A stretch of 49,159 nucleotides of DNA from Dehalococcoidia bacterium. Its GTDB lineage: Bacteria; Chloroflexota; Dehalococcoidia; Lucifugimonadales; Lucifugimonadaceae. A program made the position numbers and the translations under genes. Positions 41,651-49,159 of this stretch are shown here, one piece after another. The first letter of the stretch is position 1. Every line of letters begins with the position of its first letter. Location: the NCBI GenBank assembly GCA_028285005.1, contig JANQQP010000002.1, positions 1 to 49,159 of the forward strand, given 5' to 3'. The notes under the pieces were generated by a model. It searched no databases. It saw only the letters and a program-made list of their open reading frames with translations, and had not been told where the DNA came from.

Positions 41651-42805
41651 CTACTCTCCCCTGAACTGCTCGTCTGCGTTCGCCAGCAGGAAGTCCCGGT
41701 TCATCTCGATGCCCAGACCCGGCGCGTCCGGCATGTGCAGATGGCCTTCCCGCACATCCAGCGGAGTCTCGATGAACACGTCATATGCCGACAGCCTGTG
41801 CCGTGCAGTCTCCAGCTTGTAGAAGTTCGGCACGCTCATCATCACGTGCGCTCCCGCCAGCACATTGATCGGCCCGCTCGCATCGTGCGGCGAAACCGGC
41901 ACGTAGTAAGCCTCGGCCATAGTCGAGATCTTCTTCAGCTCCGAAATCCCGCCCGTCCAGGTCACATCCGGCATCATGAAATCGGCCAGGTCCTGCTCCA
42001 GCACCTGCACCACCTCCCACCTCGTGTGCAGTCGCTCGCCGACCGAGATCGGGATGTCGATCTGCTCCTTAACCTGCTTCAGCGCGTGGGTGCTCTCGAC
42101 CGGCACCGGCTCCTCCCACCAGTGAATCTTTGAGCTCTCGACCGCGCGGGCCAGTCGCACCGCAGTCGGCACATCGAACCTGCCGTGTGCGTCGATCAGC
42201 AGCTCCATCTCTGGTCCCGCGCCCTCACGCATCGCTGCGGTGATCTCGACGCCAATGCCCTCGTTCTTCGCATCCATCTTTCCGCTGATATAGCCCTGCC
42301 GCTCCTCGGGCATCGTCGGGAACGGATCGAACTTCATCGCGGTGTGGCCCGAGTCGGCGATCTCCTTTGCCTGCCTCTTCGCCTCGTCCGGCCCGATGTT
42401 CGGGTCCGGGTGCGTGTACAGCTCGATAGAGTCTCGGACCGGGCCGCCAAGCAGGTTGTAGATCGGCTGGTTGAGCACCTTGCCTCGGATGTCCCACAGG
42501 GCGATGTCGATGCCGCTTATGGCGTTTGTCGATGCGCCACGAGACCCCATGTAAGTGAAGGCGCGGAAGATGCGATTCCAGATCTTCTCGATTTTCGACG
42601 GGTCTTCGCCCTGTAGCATCTCGTCAAGCTGCTGCAACACCGCGCAGACGGCACGGTTCGCAACGGGATACGTCGACGTGATCTCACCCCAGCCGGTCAC
42701 GCCCTCGTCGGTCTCTACCTCGACGAACACGTACTCGCCCGGACGTCCAAAACTGTACGCAGCCTCTGCGTGGAGCAGCCATGGGGTTACCTTCGTGATC
42801 TTCAT
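41651..42805 (-). CDS. Enolase superfamily dehydratase, GalD-like
   Basis: 384 residues from the ATG at 42803-42805; a longer open frame extends upstream but the family N-terminus MKITKVTPWLL begins here. Catalytic set: Lys158-x-Asp160 (AMKFDPF), Asp205 and His207 (LIDAHGRFD), Glu231 (WWEEPVP), Glu257 (SVGERLHTR) and His307 (VSPHDASGP). The Asp-x-His pair at the first metal ligand is that of D-galactonate/D-mannonate dehydratase-type members, so a sugar-acid dehydratase giving a 2-keto-3-deoxy acid is likely. Divergent from the LDH2-type dehydrogenase gene. The stop is just after repeat B. Confidence 0.9.
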   Translation of the reverse strand: MKITKVTPWLLHAEAAYSFGRPGEYVFVEVETDEGVTGWGEITSTYPVANRAVCAVLQQLDEMLQGEDPSKIEKIWNRIFRAFTYMGSRGASTNAISGIDIALWDIRGKVLNQPIYNLLGGPVRDSIELYTHPDPNIGPDEAKRQAKEIADSGHTAMKFDPFPTMPEERQGYISGKMDAKNEGIGVEITAAMREGAGPEMELLIDAHGRFDVPTAVRLARAVESSKIHWWEEPVPVESTHALKQVKEQIDIPISVGERLHTRWEVVQVLEQDLADFMMPDVTWTGGISELKKISTMAEAYYVPVSPHDASGPINVLAGAHVMMSVPNFYKLETARHRLSAYDVFIETPLDVREGHLHMPDAPGLGIEMNRDFLLANADEQFRGE

Positions 42806-42992
42806 CGGATAGTCGTTCCTGTGCGCTGGTGTTCGAGGCAACAGATGGTAGCCGCGATCCGGCCGTCTGGGTGGTGTGGAGCGCGCGGCGAATCCGGTCT
42901 CTGGCACCCCAGTCTCCGTTTGCCAATTTCTGTTTGCGGGTTCATCCTGCCCGCAGCACTCCCGACACTCCCATGGAAAGGCGGCACGCCGC

Positions 42993-44090
42993 ATGCTCGA
43001 ACGGTTCCTCGTACCTGAACAAGACCGTGTCTACGTCCAGCACGACGCTATGCACGGTGCAACTGAGGCCATCCTCTCCAAGATGGGTCTCGCCGATGCC
43101 GACGCGAAAACCTCCGCAGACGCTTTGATGACCAGCGATCTCCGAGGCTGCGAATCGCACGGCGTCTCGAACATGCTGCGGCGCTATGTCGGTTGGTACG
43201 GCACCGGCGAGATGAACCCGCGACCTAACGTAAAGGTCACACGAGAGTCCGGCACCACGGCGAACCTCGACGGTGACGAAGGCCTTGGCCTGCATGTGCT
43301 GCCAATCGCAACCGAGATGGCGATTGAGAAGGCTCGCAAGCACGGCACCGGCACAGTCGTCGTGCACAACTCCCGCCACATCGGCATGCTCGCCTACCAC
43401 GCCATGATGCCGATGCGCGAAGACATGATCGGCTGGTGCGTCACTTCGGGAAACCCGCTCAACGCCGTCCCAACCTTCGGGGCGGAGCCGCGTTTCGCAA
43501 CAAACCCCTGGGCATGGGCGATTCCCGCGGACAAGGAACCACCGTTCGTCTTCGACATCGCTACGACGCAGGTCGCAGGCAACAAGCTCGCGCTAGCCGA
43601 CCGAATCGGCGCGCCGATGGAGCCCGGCTGGATCACGAAGATGGACGGCGATCCCATCATGGAGGAGAACACGGTCCTGCCTCCAAAAGGGGAGTACCTG
43701 ATGCTGCCGTTTGGCGGCACTCGTGAGCAGGGTTCGCACAAGGGCTACGGCTTCGCCGCCATCGCCGATGTGCTGGGCAATATCCTGTCAGGCATGCCCG
43801 CTGGCTTCCTGCTTCCACCGCAGCCGCAAATGCTCAACCACTTCATCCAGGCGATCAATATCGACGCGCTCACCGATGTCACGAAGTTCAAGAAGGACAT
43901 GGACGACTTCCTGCGCGGACTACGAGAGACGAAGCCTGCGCCGGGCCACGATCGCGTGGTCTATGCCGGCCTTCCCGAATACGAAGAGACCGAGCTGCGC
44001 CTGAAGGAAGGCATCCCGTACCACCGTGAAGTTGTCGAGTGGTTTGAGTCCATCCGCGACGAGCTAGACCTGGACTACGAACTGCGGTAG
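42993..44090 (+). CDS. Malate/L-lactate dehydrogenase family (LDH2/MDG2) oxidoreductase
   Basis: 365 residues from the ATG at 42993 (MLERFLVPEQDRVYV); an ATG in frame at 42876 would add 39 residues unlike the family. Diagnostic parts: DLRGCESHGVSNMLRRYV, VVHNSRHIGMLAYHAMM, TFGAEPRFATNPWAWAIPA, PFVFDIATTQVAGNK, and GGTREQGSHKGYGF. These NAD(P)-dependent enzymes oxidise 2-hydroxy acids (malate, lactate, ureidoglycolate, sulfolactate and others). Divergent from the GalD-like dehydratase, with which it could share a hydroxy-acid pathway. A strong bidirectional terminator follows. Confidence 0.92.
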   Translation: MLERFLVPEQDRVYVQHDAMHGATEAILSKMGLADADAKTSADALMTSDLRGCESHGVSNMLRRYVGWYGTGEMNPRPNVKVTRESGTTANLDGDEGLGLHVLPIATEMAIEKARKHGTGTVVVHNSRHIGMLAYHAMMPMREDMIGWCVTSGNPLNAVPTFGAEPRFATNPWAWAIPADKEPPFVFDIATTQVAGNKLALADRIGAPMEPGWITKMDGDPIMEENTVLPPKGEYLMLPFGGTREQGSHKGYGFAAIADVLGNILSGMPAGFLLPPQPQMLNHFIQAINIDALTDVTKFKKDMDDFLRGLRETKPAPGHDRVVYAGLPEYEETELRLKEGIPYHREVVEWFESIRDELDLDYELR

Positions 44091-44126
44091 GGCAGTGATG
44101 CGCTCGGTCCGAACATAGCCAGACGC

Positions 44127-44160
44127 GAAGAGGCGGTGCGAGAATTCGCACCGCCTCTTC
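44127..44160. terminator. Bidirectional terminator
   Basis: Perfect 14-bp stem (44127-44140 with 44147-44160), 6-base loop agaatt, followed by ttaact on the plus strand. It lies between convergent genes ending at 44090 and 44182. Confidence 0.8.
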
Positions 44161-44181
44161 TTAACTCATCTGTCAGTCAGC

Positions 44182-45798
44182 CTAGTCTCCGCCCGCTCCC
44201 GCTCCGCTCACCTCTGGCTCAAGCTGTAGCGCTCGTTCTGACTCCCGCTGCACAGCAGCAATCTCCTCTTCCACCTCTTTCTTGCCCGGGTAGAACTTCG
44301 CCACCACAACAGCGGTAACAGCCACCAGTCCCGCAGCGAAGAAGAACGAGATGCTCATGCCGTCGGTAAACGCGCTCGTGGCCGCCGATATGAGGCCCGT
44401 CGCCTCAACTTCGGGCAACCTTGAGGCCACTGATAGGGCGAACCCTATCGAGTCCTCAGCTAGCTCCGCATCCTCCGCCGAAAGTCCCGCCGTAGCGTCG
44501 CCAAGGTTGTTGCGGTAGCCGATCGCCAGCAGCGAACCCATGATCGCGATGCCGATTGCGCCGCCAACCTCACGAGTGGTGTCGTTCACAGCGGAACCGA
44601 CGCCCGCCTTGTCCGAAGGCAGCGACGACACGATGCCCTCACTGGCAGGCGGCATCAGTATCGCCATGCCCGCGCCCATCACCAGGATCGGGATAACCAC
44701 AATGGCGTAAGACGAGTCGGCGTCAACAATGCCGAACAGCGAGAACCCGACGGCCGCCAGCACTAGCCCAAACGGAATCGTGACCCGCGGACCGAACCGC
44801 TTCGCCAGCGTCACACTGATCGGCGCCATCACGAAGAAGACGCCGGTCATCGGCAGAGTGCGGACCGCAGCCTGCAGAGGCGTCAGACCCTGCGCGAACT
44901 GGAAGAACTGCACGATCAGGAAGAAGAACCCGAACATCGTCAGGAAGATCAGCGTTATCGAAACGCTGCCCATCGAGAACCTGCGCAGCCTGAAGAAACG
45001 CGGGTCCAGCATCGGGTAAGGAGTTCGAAGCTCCCAGACCACGAAGCCCACGATCAGGATTCCACCAAATATGAACCCGAGCAGCGTCAACGGGTCCGTC
45101 CATCCACGCTCAGGTCCTTCGATGATGCCGAAGAGCAAAGCAAACAGTCCGGCTATCGAAAGCACAGCTCCGGTCATGTCCAACGCCCGGTGCTGGGTGT
45201 CACGAGATGTCGGAACGACCGCGATCACCGCCAGAAGCGCGACAGCGGCGATCGGCACATTCACAAAGAACACCGAACCCCAGAAGAAGTTTTCGAGCAG
45301 CACTCCGCCGGCCAGCAGTCCAAGCGCTCCACCAGCTCCGGCGAACGCGGTCCATATCGCGATAGCGCGTGATCGCTCTTCACGAGAGAACACGACTGTG
45401 ATGATCGAAAGGGTCGCCGGCATGATCAGCGCAGCGCCAATTCCCATCAGTCCGCGCCAGACGATCAACTGAACAGACGTCTCGGCGAAGCTCGCGCCTA
45501 TCGACGTGACGATCACTATCGCTAATCCGGCTATCAGCGCTTCGCGTCTGCCAAATCTGTCGCCAAGCGCGCCTGCGAACAGCAACAGCCCGGCGAAGAT
45601 CAGAGCGTACGAGTCGACGATCCACAGCAGCTCCGTGCCCGATGCCTCGAGCGCGTCACGGATCTCCGGAATCGCCAGGTTCAGCGAGCTTACAGCCGCC
45701 ACAACCAGGATCAGGCTTAAGCACATCACCACCAGGATCAGCCACCTGCGTGGATGTCCTTGATCTACGTAATCTTTTGCAACATCGGCTGCGGTCAT
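44182..45798 (-). CDS. MFS drug-efflux transporter, DHA2 (14-helix) family
   Basis: 538 residues with about 14 membrane helices. First-helix region LILVVMCLSLILVVAAVSSLNLAIPEI; motif A GALGDRFGRREAL; motif C region WTAFAGAGGALGLLAGGVLLENFFWGSVFFVNVPIA, which is diagnostic of EmrB/QacA-type proton antiporters. The C-terminal tail is charged and cytoplasmic. ATG at 45796-45798 with gagg 5 bases upstream. It lies 141 bases after the FMN reductase gene on the same strand, within reach of the MarR-controlled promoter, so a MarR-regulated efflux unit is plausible. Confidence 0.92.
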   Translation of the reverse strand: MTAADVAKDYVDQGHPRRWLILVVMCLSLILVVAAVSSLNLAIPEIRDALEASGTELLWIVDSYALIFAGLLLFAGALGDRFGRREALIAGLAIVIVTSIGASFAETSVQLIVWRGLMGIGAALIMPATLSIITVVFSREERSRAIAIWTAFAGAGGALGLLAGGVLLENFFWGSVFFVNVPIAAVALLAVIAVVPTSRDTQHRALDMTGAVLSIAGLFALLFGIIEGPERGWTDPLTLLGFIFGGILIVGFVVWELRTPYPMLDPRFFRLRRFSMGSVSITLIFLTMFGFFFLIVQFFQFAQGLTPLQAAVRTLPMTGVFFVMAPISVTLAKRFGPRVTIPFGLVLAAVGFSLFGIVDADSSYAIVVIPILVMGAGMAILMPPASEGIVSSLPSDKAGVGSAVNDTTREVGGAIGIAIMGSLLAIGYRNNLGDATAGLSAEDAELAEDSIGFALSVASRLPEVEATGLISAATSAFTDGMSISFFFAAGLVAVTAVVVAKFYPGKKEVEEEIAAVQRESERALQLEPEVSGAGAGGD

Positions 45799-45939
45799 TG
45801 CATCCTCAATCTTTCCATGCGATGCCGAGCCAGCTCCATGCCTGGCGCCAGGTCCCGCTCAGCCCTCGAATAGTCCAACAGGTAAACGCCTGTTTCGTGG
45901 TTTCGTGAATTGCGGCACAAAGTAGTTTACTAACTAGCG

Positions 45940-46530
45940 TTATGCCGCGTCGTGGTTTTGTCTCGAATCCTGAATGTGATCCCTGAACCGCTCCAACCAG
46001 TTCGTCAGATCCTCCACTGCCTCCTCATCCACAAGACGGTTCTCTGCATCCACCTTGCCCGAGATGCTCTTGATCCCCAGCGTCTCCATGAACAGCTTGT
46101 CCGTCATGAAGCCGATCACGTGGATCAGGTGCTCCCGCGCCTCCGGCCCGCCTCGCCCACCGGGAGTCGCCGTTGCGATCGCCACAGGCTTACCGGCTAT
46201 CGGTGAGCCAGAGTCGCCGGTCGTGCGCGAAAGCCAGTCGATGGCATTCTTTGCCACTGCCGACGCTCCACCGTTGTACTCAGGCGTGAAGATCAACAGC
46301 CCGTCCGCCTCTCGCACCGCATCCTTCAATCTCTTAACCGACGAAGGGTCGCCCGCATTTTCGACATCGCCGTCGTAGAAGGGCACGTCGCTGATGTCCA
46401 GGACATTGATCTTCACACCCTCGGGTGCGCGCCCAACCGCAGCATTCAGCGCCGCCTTGTTGAATGATCCGCTCCGCAGGCTGCCTGCGAATCCCACTAT
46501 GTTCAGCACGTCGCCCGACTCGGTCGGCAT
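45940..46530 (-). CDS. NAD(P)H-dependent FMN reductase / quinone reductase
   Basis: 196 residues, flavodoxin fold. The FMN phosphate loop is GSLRSGSFNKAAL (about 16-28), followed by FTPEYNGGASAVAKNAIDWLSR, the signature of NADPH-dependent FMN/azo/quinone reductases. PGGRGGPEAREHLIHVI is also family-typical. ATG at 46528-46530 with aaggag 7 bases upstream. It is divergent from a MarR regulator with two operators in between. Such pairs usually respond to quinones or other electrophiles (established for related families; here inference). Confidence 0.92.
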   Translation of the reverse strand: MPTESGDVLNIVGFAGSLRSGSFNKAALNAAVGRAPEGVKINVLDISDVPFYDGDVENAGDPSSVKRLKDAVREADGLLIFTPEYNGGASAVAKNAIDWLSRTTGDSGSPIAGKPVAIATATPGGRGGPEAREHLIHVIGFMTDKLFMETLGIKSISGKVDAENRLVDEEAVEDLTNWLERFRDHIQDSRQNHDAA

Positions 46531-46581
46531 CTCGAATCTCCTTAGTCAAAAAGGGCCAGAACAGATGGTGAATAATCTGGA

Positions 46582-46622
46582 TAGTTGATATAGTGAACTA
46601 AATAGTTGATGATGTCAACTAT
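46582..46622. promoter_or_regulatory. Two tandem MarR operators
   Basis: Site 1: TAGTTGA (46582-46588), 5-base spacer, TGAACTA (46594-46600). Site 2: TAGTTGA (46603-46609), 5-base spacer, TCAACTA (46615-46621), with an extra A/T pair outside. Starts are 21 bp apart, two helical turns. They lie between the FMN reductase and MarR genes, 20 bases before the MarR start. Confidence 0.75.
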
Positions 46623-46641
46623 CTGTTGCTAACATAGAGAC

Positions 46642-47079
46642 ATGGCTGAAGAACACAGAAACGAAACCACTGCGATGGACCCGGTGGTCGGCAGCCTGGT
46701 CGGGCTGTACTTCACGCTTGACCGCATCTACGAGACCGCCAGCAAGCGTTCCGGCGTGTCTTCGCAGCAGGCGCAACTCCTGTGCGCGGCCGACTGGAAG
46801 AAGCCGGCTCTCGGCGAGCTCGCAGAGACGCTGCACTGTGATAAGACCAACGTCACAGGCCTTGTCGACCGCGTCGAAAAGCTCGGGCTGGTCGAGCGCG
46901 TGGCGGACCCGGACGACCGTCGTGTCACCCGCCTTGAACTCACAGAGAAGGGCAGGGCGACCGTCAGCAGCTTTCACGACGAACTGAACCGTCGACTGAG
47001 TGGACTCGGCTCCGACCTCAAGATCGACGCCAGCGCCCTCCACGCCATAGCCACGCAGCTCTACGCAGACGAGAGCTGA
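46642..47079 (+). CDS. MarR-family transcriptional regulator
   Basis: 145 residues. The winged helix is at about 54-100: LGELAETLHCDKTNVTGLVDRVEKLGLVERVADPDDRRVTRLELTEKG, a textbook MarR DNA-binding domain with the DxR wing. The flanking helices dimerise. It probably represses itself and the divergent FMN reductase through the operators at 46582-46622. It lacks an obvious conserved Cys in the N-terminal helix; one Cys lies in the LLCAADW helix and one in the recognition helix region (HCDKTN), both candidate redox sensors. Confidence 0.93.
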   Translation: MAEEHRNETTAMDPVVGSLVGLYFTLDRIYETASKRSGVSSQQAQLLCAADWKKPALGELAETLHCDKTNVTGLVDRVEKLGLVERVADPDDRRVTRLELTEKGRATVSSFHDELNRRLSGLGSDLKIDASALHAIATQLYADES

Positions 47080-47207
47080 GTTTTCGACAGGCTCCCGTAA
47101 CCGCGGTCTCTGTGCTCAGGCCGTTCACTTCGCACTCCCTTTACACATGCCCCGCAAAGTGGGGAAGCCTTAGCTTGTGCCGGCAGGAGAGCAACCGGCA
47201 CGTGATC

Positions 47208-48944
47208 ATGAAGACAAGGGTTCCCGCGGAACGAAGGCCGCGTAAGAGCGACTCTCCTCAACGCGCCCCGGAAACGGAAGTTGACGCGCCACGTCAGCAC
47301 GCCCCGCCGGAACATCAGGCGCTACAGCGTGCCGCCGACAACGAAACACCCGATCTCGCTATCGTCGCCGCACTCGGCGCGCACGCCGGCAACCGCGCCG
47401 CAGTCAGTGCAGTTCAGCGCGCCACCGGGCCACAAGTGCCGGTTCAGCGAGACGACGACGAACCCGAAGCTCCGGCGGCCACCACCGAGACTGAAACGCA
47501 GTCCGCCCCGGCACCGGACCTTGAGGACGAGTTCGACGACCACGGCGCCGAAGTCGTTGAAGCGATGGCCGAAGGAGAGATCGAACAGGGCGCCATCGCT
47601 GCCGCCTTCTCCTGGCTCTCTCAGACCTCCACCAGCCTCATCTCGACCGGGCTCGACCTGGCCCAGCGCGGTGTAGATGCGATCGGCTACTACAGTGGCG
47701 AGTTCCGCAAATGGATGCTCGGCCGGACCATTGACATGCTTGCAGCACGTGGCTTCGACATGTCCGGCGTCGATGAAGAGCGAATGGCCGAGCACCTGAC
47801 AAAGGCCGGCCAGTTCATCACCGGCGAGATCGACGAACTGCCCGTCGAAAACGTCAAGCTCGTCAAGGGCGGCACCACTGTCGAGGTCGGCGCTGGAAAG
47901 CTGCGCGGGCTGCACTTCCGCTTCTCCGTCGTCGACCTGCTCTCAGCCGGCTTCTCGCTCGACGAGGTCTTGCTCGATCCCGTCGTTATCACCAAAGGCG
48001 AGGGCCGGGACAGTGTGAGAGTAGGACTGCGGGTGCGAGATGTCTCAGTGGATATCGGCACGAACATCCCGCAAGTGCTGCTAGGCGGCCTGCTCCAGTA
48101 CATCGGCGGTGAGCGCGTCGAACGCGACTCCGGACTTGACTCCGGCACGGTCGGAGGAGTTGCTGGCGGGCTTGGCCGCATGGCGCTAGCTGAGGCGCTG
48201 TCAGCGAAGGAAGCGCTGAGCACAGCCATCTCCACACACGCCTCAACGGCCGTCGGGATGAAGATCGGCTCAGTGGACGCCACCGTCGTGGGATCAGGCA
48301 CATCTCATGATGTCGCAGGCCGCGCCACTGTCAGCGGATCCGACCTCTCGGTCAGCGCCGAGCAGCTCGGCATGTTGCCGGGCAAGAAGGCGCTGAGCAC
48401 GTTCCAGGTCGCCGGACGCTTCGAGGCGCGAGATGTGCTGGCGAGGCGGCTTGCCGGCACACCGTTCATTGAGGGCGGAGCGGCGAAGTTCGAGATGGGA
48501 GCCGACGGCAACGGCGAAGTCACGGCAACGATCATGTTGCACAAGTCCGAGGTTGCGAAGCTGGCCAAGGACTTCGTCGAGGTGGACCCGGAGCATGCGA
48601 GCCGGTGGAAACGGATGAAAGCCGGCGCGAAGAAAGCGGCGATCGGTACGGCAGTAAAGCGATTCGTGAAGAAGGACCACAAGATCGATGTCCGAGTGCC
48701 CATCGTGAACGGCGTGATCCAGCTGAACGCCGCAACTTTTGAGTCGTCGAGTGGTCGACTGGTCGAGTGGGCGATCCGCAGGTTCGGCATCCGCGGCCTT
48801 GCGCCAATCGACGTGAACGCGCTCCTCAAGGAAAAGCTTGACGCCAAACTGACCGCAACCGCCACATCGACCCAGAGCACGCCCATCCACGACGCAAACC
48901 CGGAGACGCTGGCCACTTCCACCAGCGAAGGCAGCGGCGACTAG
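47208..48944 (+). CDS. Large unknown protein with injection-system-associated N-terminal motif
   Basis: 578 residues from the ATG at 47208 (GTG at 47202 is possible; aggag lies far upstream). The N-terminal 120 residues are charged and disordered and carry LQRAAD, HAGNRAAVSAVQR (about 59-71) and VPVQRDDD. This is the L-x-x-x-x-GNRA-V-QR pattern common in proteins associated with extracellular contractile injection systems and with DUF4157 proteins. Then a helical part (about 120-210, EQGAIAAAFSWLSQTSTSLISTGLDLAQRG) and a long strand-rich domain (about 210-545) with repeated ARFE/GKLRGLHFRFS/VRVGLRVRDVSVDIG-type segments. The end is Ser/Thr-rich. No catalytic motif seen. No sheath, tube or baseplate genes are in the window. 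Confidence 0.72.
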   Translation: MKTRVPAERRPRKSDSPQRAPETEVDAPRQHAPPEHQALQRAADNETPDLAIVAALGAHAGNRAAVSAVQRATGPQVPVQRDDDEPEAPAATTETETQSAPAPDLEDEFDDHGAEVVEAMAEGEIEQGAIAAAFSWLSQTSTSLISTGLDLAQRGVDAIGYYSGEFRKWMLGRTIDMLAARGFDMSGVDEERMAEHLTKAGQFITGEIDELPVENVKLVKGGTTVEVGAGKLRGLHFRFSVVDLLSAGFSLDEVLLDPVVITKGEGRDSVRVGLRVRDVSVDIGTNIPQVLLGGLLQYIGGERVERDSGLDSGTVGGVAGGLGRMALAEALSAKEALSTAISTHASTAVGMKIGSVDATVVGSGTSHDVAGRATVSGSDLSVSAEQLGMLPGKKALSTFQVAGRFEARDVLARRLAGTPFIEGGAAKFEMGADGNGEVTATIMLHKSEVAKLAKDFVEVDPEHASRWKRMKAGAKKAAIGTAVKRFVKKDHKIDVRVPIVNGVIQLNAATFESSSGRLVEWAIRRFGIRGLAPIDVNALLKEKLDAKLTATATSTQSTPIHDANPETLATSTSEGSGD

Positions 48945-48972
48945 CGCAGGACGTGACAGCCACACTTCGGCA

Positions 48973-49035
48973 GGTTCAGGATCTCTCGTTGGAGTGGGAT
49001 CAACGGTCAGATCCCTCCGCGTTGGTCGGGATGAC
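48973..49035. repeat. Repeat B copy 4, 5'-shortened
   Basis: Keeps ggatctctcgttggagtgggatc, then acggtcagatccctc and ggtcgggatgac; the first hairpin has only remnants (ggttcagg). Confidence 0.8.
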
Positions 49036-49043
49036 GGCCTATT

Positions 49044-49159
49044 CTCCCTCCCTGACAGGGAGGGAGTTAGAGGGTGGGTTGATGTCTGGGCTTTGCCCAG
49101 ACCGGGCGCGGCAAGCAGCGCCCCCACCGGATCTGTGGCTGCCAGTCAGAAGAATGACC
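49044..49159. repeat. Repeat A copy 5
   Basis: Hairpins 49044-49053 with 49057-49066 and 49084-49091 with 49095-49102. Bases 49051-49159 match 2-110 with four substitutions and no gap. The window ends inside it. Confidence 0.9.

Noticed and set aside
45923..45936. Third MarR-like site (tagtttactaacta) upstream of the MFS gene
   Set aside because: It shares the TAGTT/AACTA ends but lacks the 5-base spacer of the two clear operators, so it is not called.
1..49159. Circular molecule suggested by identical ends
   Set aside because: The end match has four substitutions in 109 bases and both copies belong to a repeat family with further copies inside the window, so it is not an exact terminal overlap.

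Overview
The window is about 60% GC and gene-dense. It holds about 40 protein genes, no rRNA or tRNA that I could recognise, and no transposase or CRISPR array. The gene mix suggests a free-living Chloroflexota bacterium of the Dehalococcoidia/SAR202 kind. It includes two enolase-superfamily dehydratases, a sulfatase, flavin mono-oxygenases, a lipoprotein quinoprotein dehydrogenase, many Cys-anchored lipoproteins, Thr-Pro rich surface protein, GAF-rich histidine kinases, and hairpin repeats containing the phrase ccctcaccctaaccctctccc. This placement is inference from gene content; no marker gene is present. Both ends of the window lie inside the same repeat, which fits a contig broken at repeats.

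Layout. 1-4214: glyoxalase-like protein and formamidase (minus, overlapping by 4 bases), then a sarcosine-oxidase-like flavoenzyme and a sulfatase (plus). 4226-10272: two ABC exporters on the minus strand, one with an ATPase and two permeases, the other a NatA/NatB-type pair, with a sialidase-like protein between them. 10375-13677: ketopantoate-reductase-like enzyme, a small alpha/beta protein, a Thr-Pro/poly-Asp lipoprotein and a CBS-pair protein. 14035-16482: sensor kinase plus KdpE-like regulator. 16631-20785: PQQ-type lipoprotein dehydrogenase, flotillin and NfeD. 20914-24875: an AT-rich membrane-receiver protein, an enolase-superfamily enzyme and a ThDP enzyme.

24872-33887 is the most interesting part. 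A three-GAF histidine kinase is divergent from a small gene that runs straight into a ComQ-like isoprenyl synthase. After a FOXRED2-like flavoprotein on the other strand come a ComP-like kinase (membrane helix, PDZ-like segment, many membrane helices, HisKA_3) and a LuxR-type regulator. Together these resemble the ComQXPA quorum-sensing locus of Bacillus, but without a recognisable tryptophan-bearing ComX.

33901-40018: two related lipoproteins, a SRPBCC protein, folE preceded by a promoter and a hairpin-rich leader, another lipoprotein, msrA and two membrane proteins. 40311-44090: luciferase-like mono-oxygenase with a perfect CRP/FNR-type palindrome upstream, a GalD-type enolase-superfamily dehydratase, and an LDH2-type dehydrogenase. 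44182-47079: a drug-efflux MFS protein, an FMN reductase and a divergent MarR regulator with two tandem operators 21 bp apart. 47208-48944: a large unknown protein whose N-terminus carries the GNRA..QR motif known from proteins associated with contractile injection systems. Hairpin repeats of two families sit at 1-150, 16511-16589, 36822-37133, 41380-41629 and 48973-49159.
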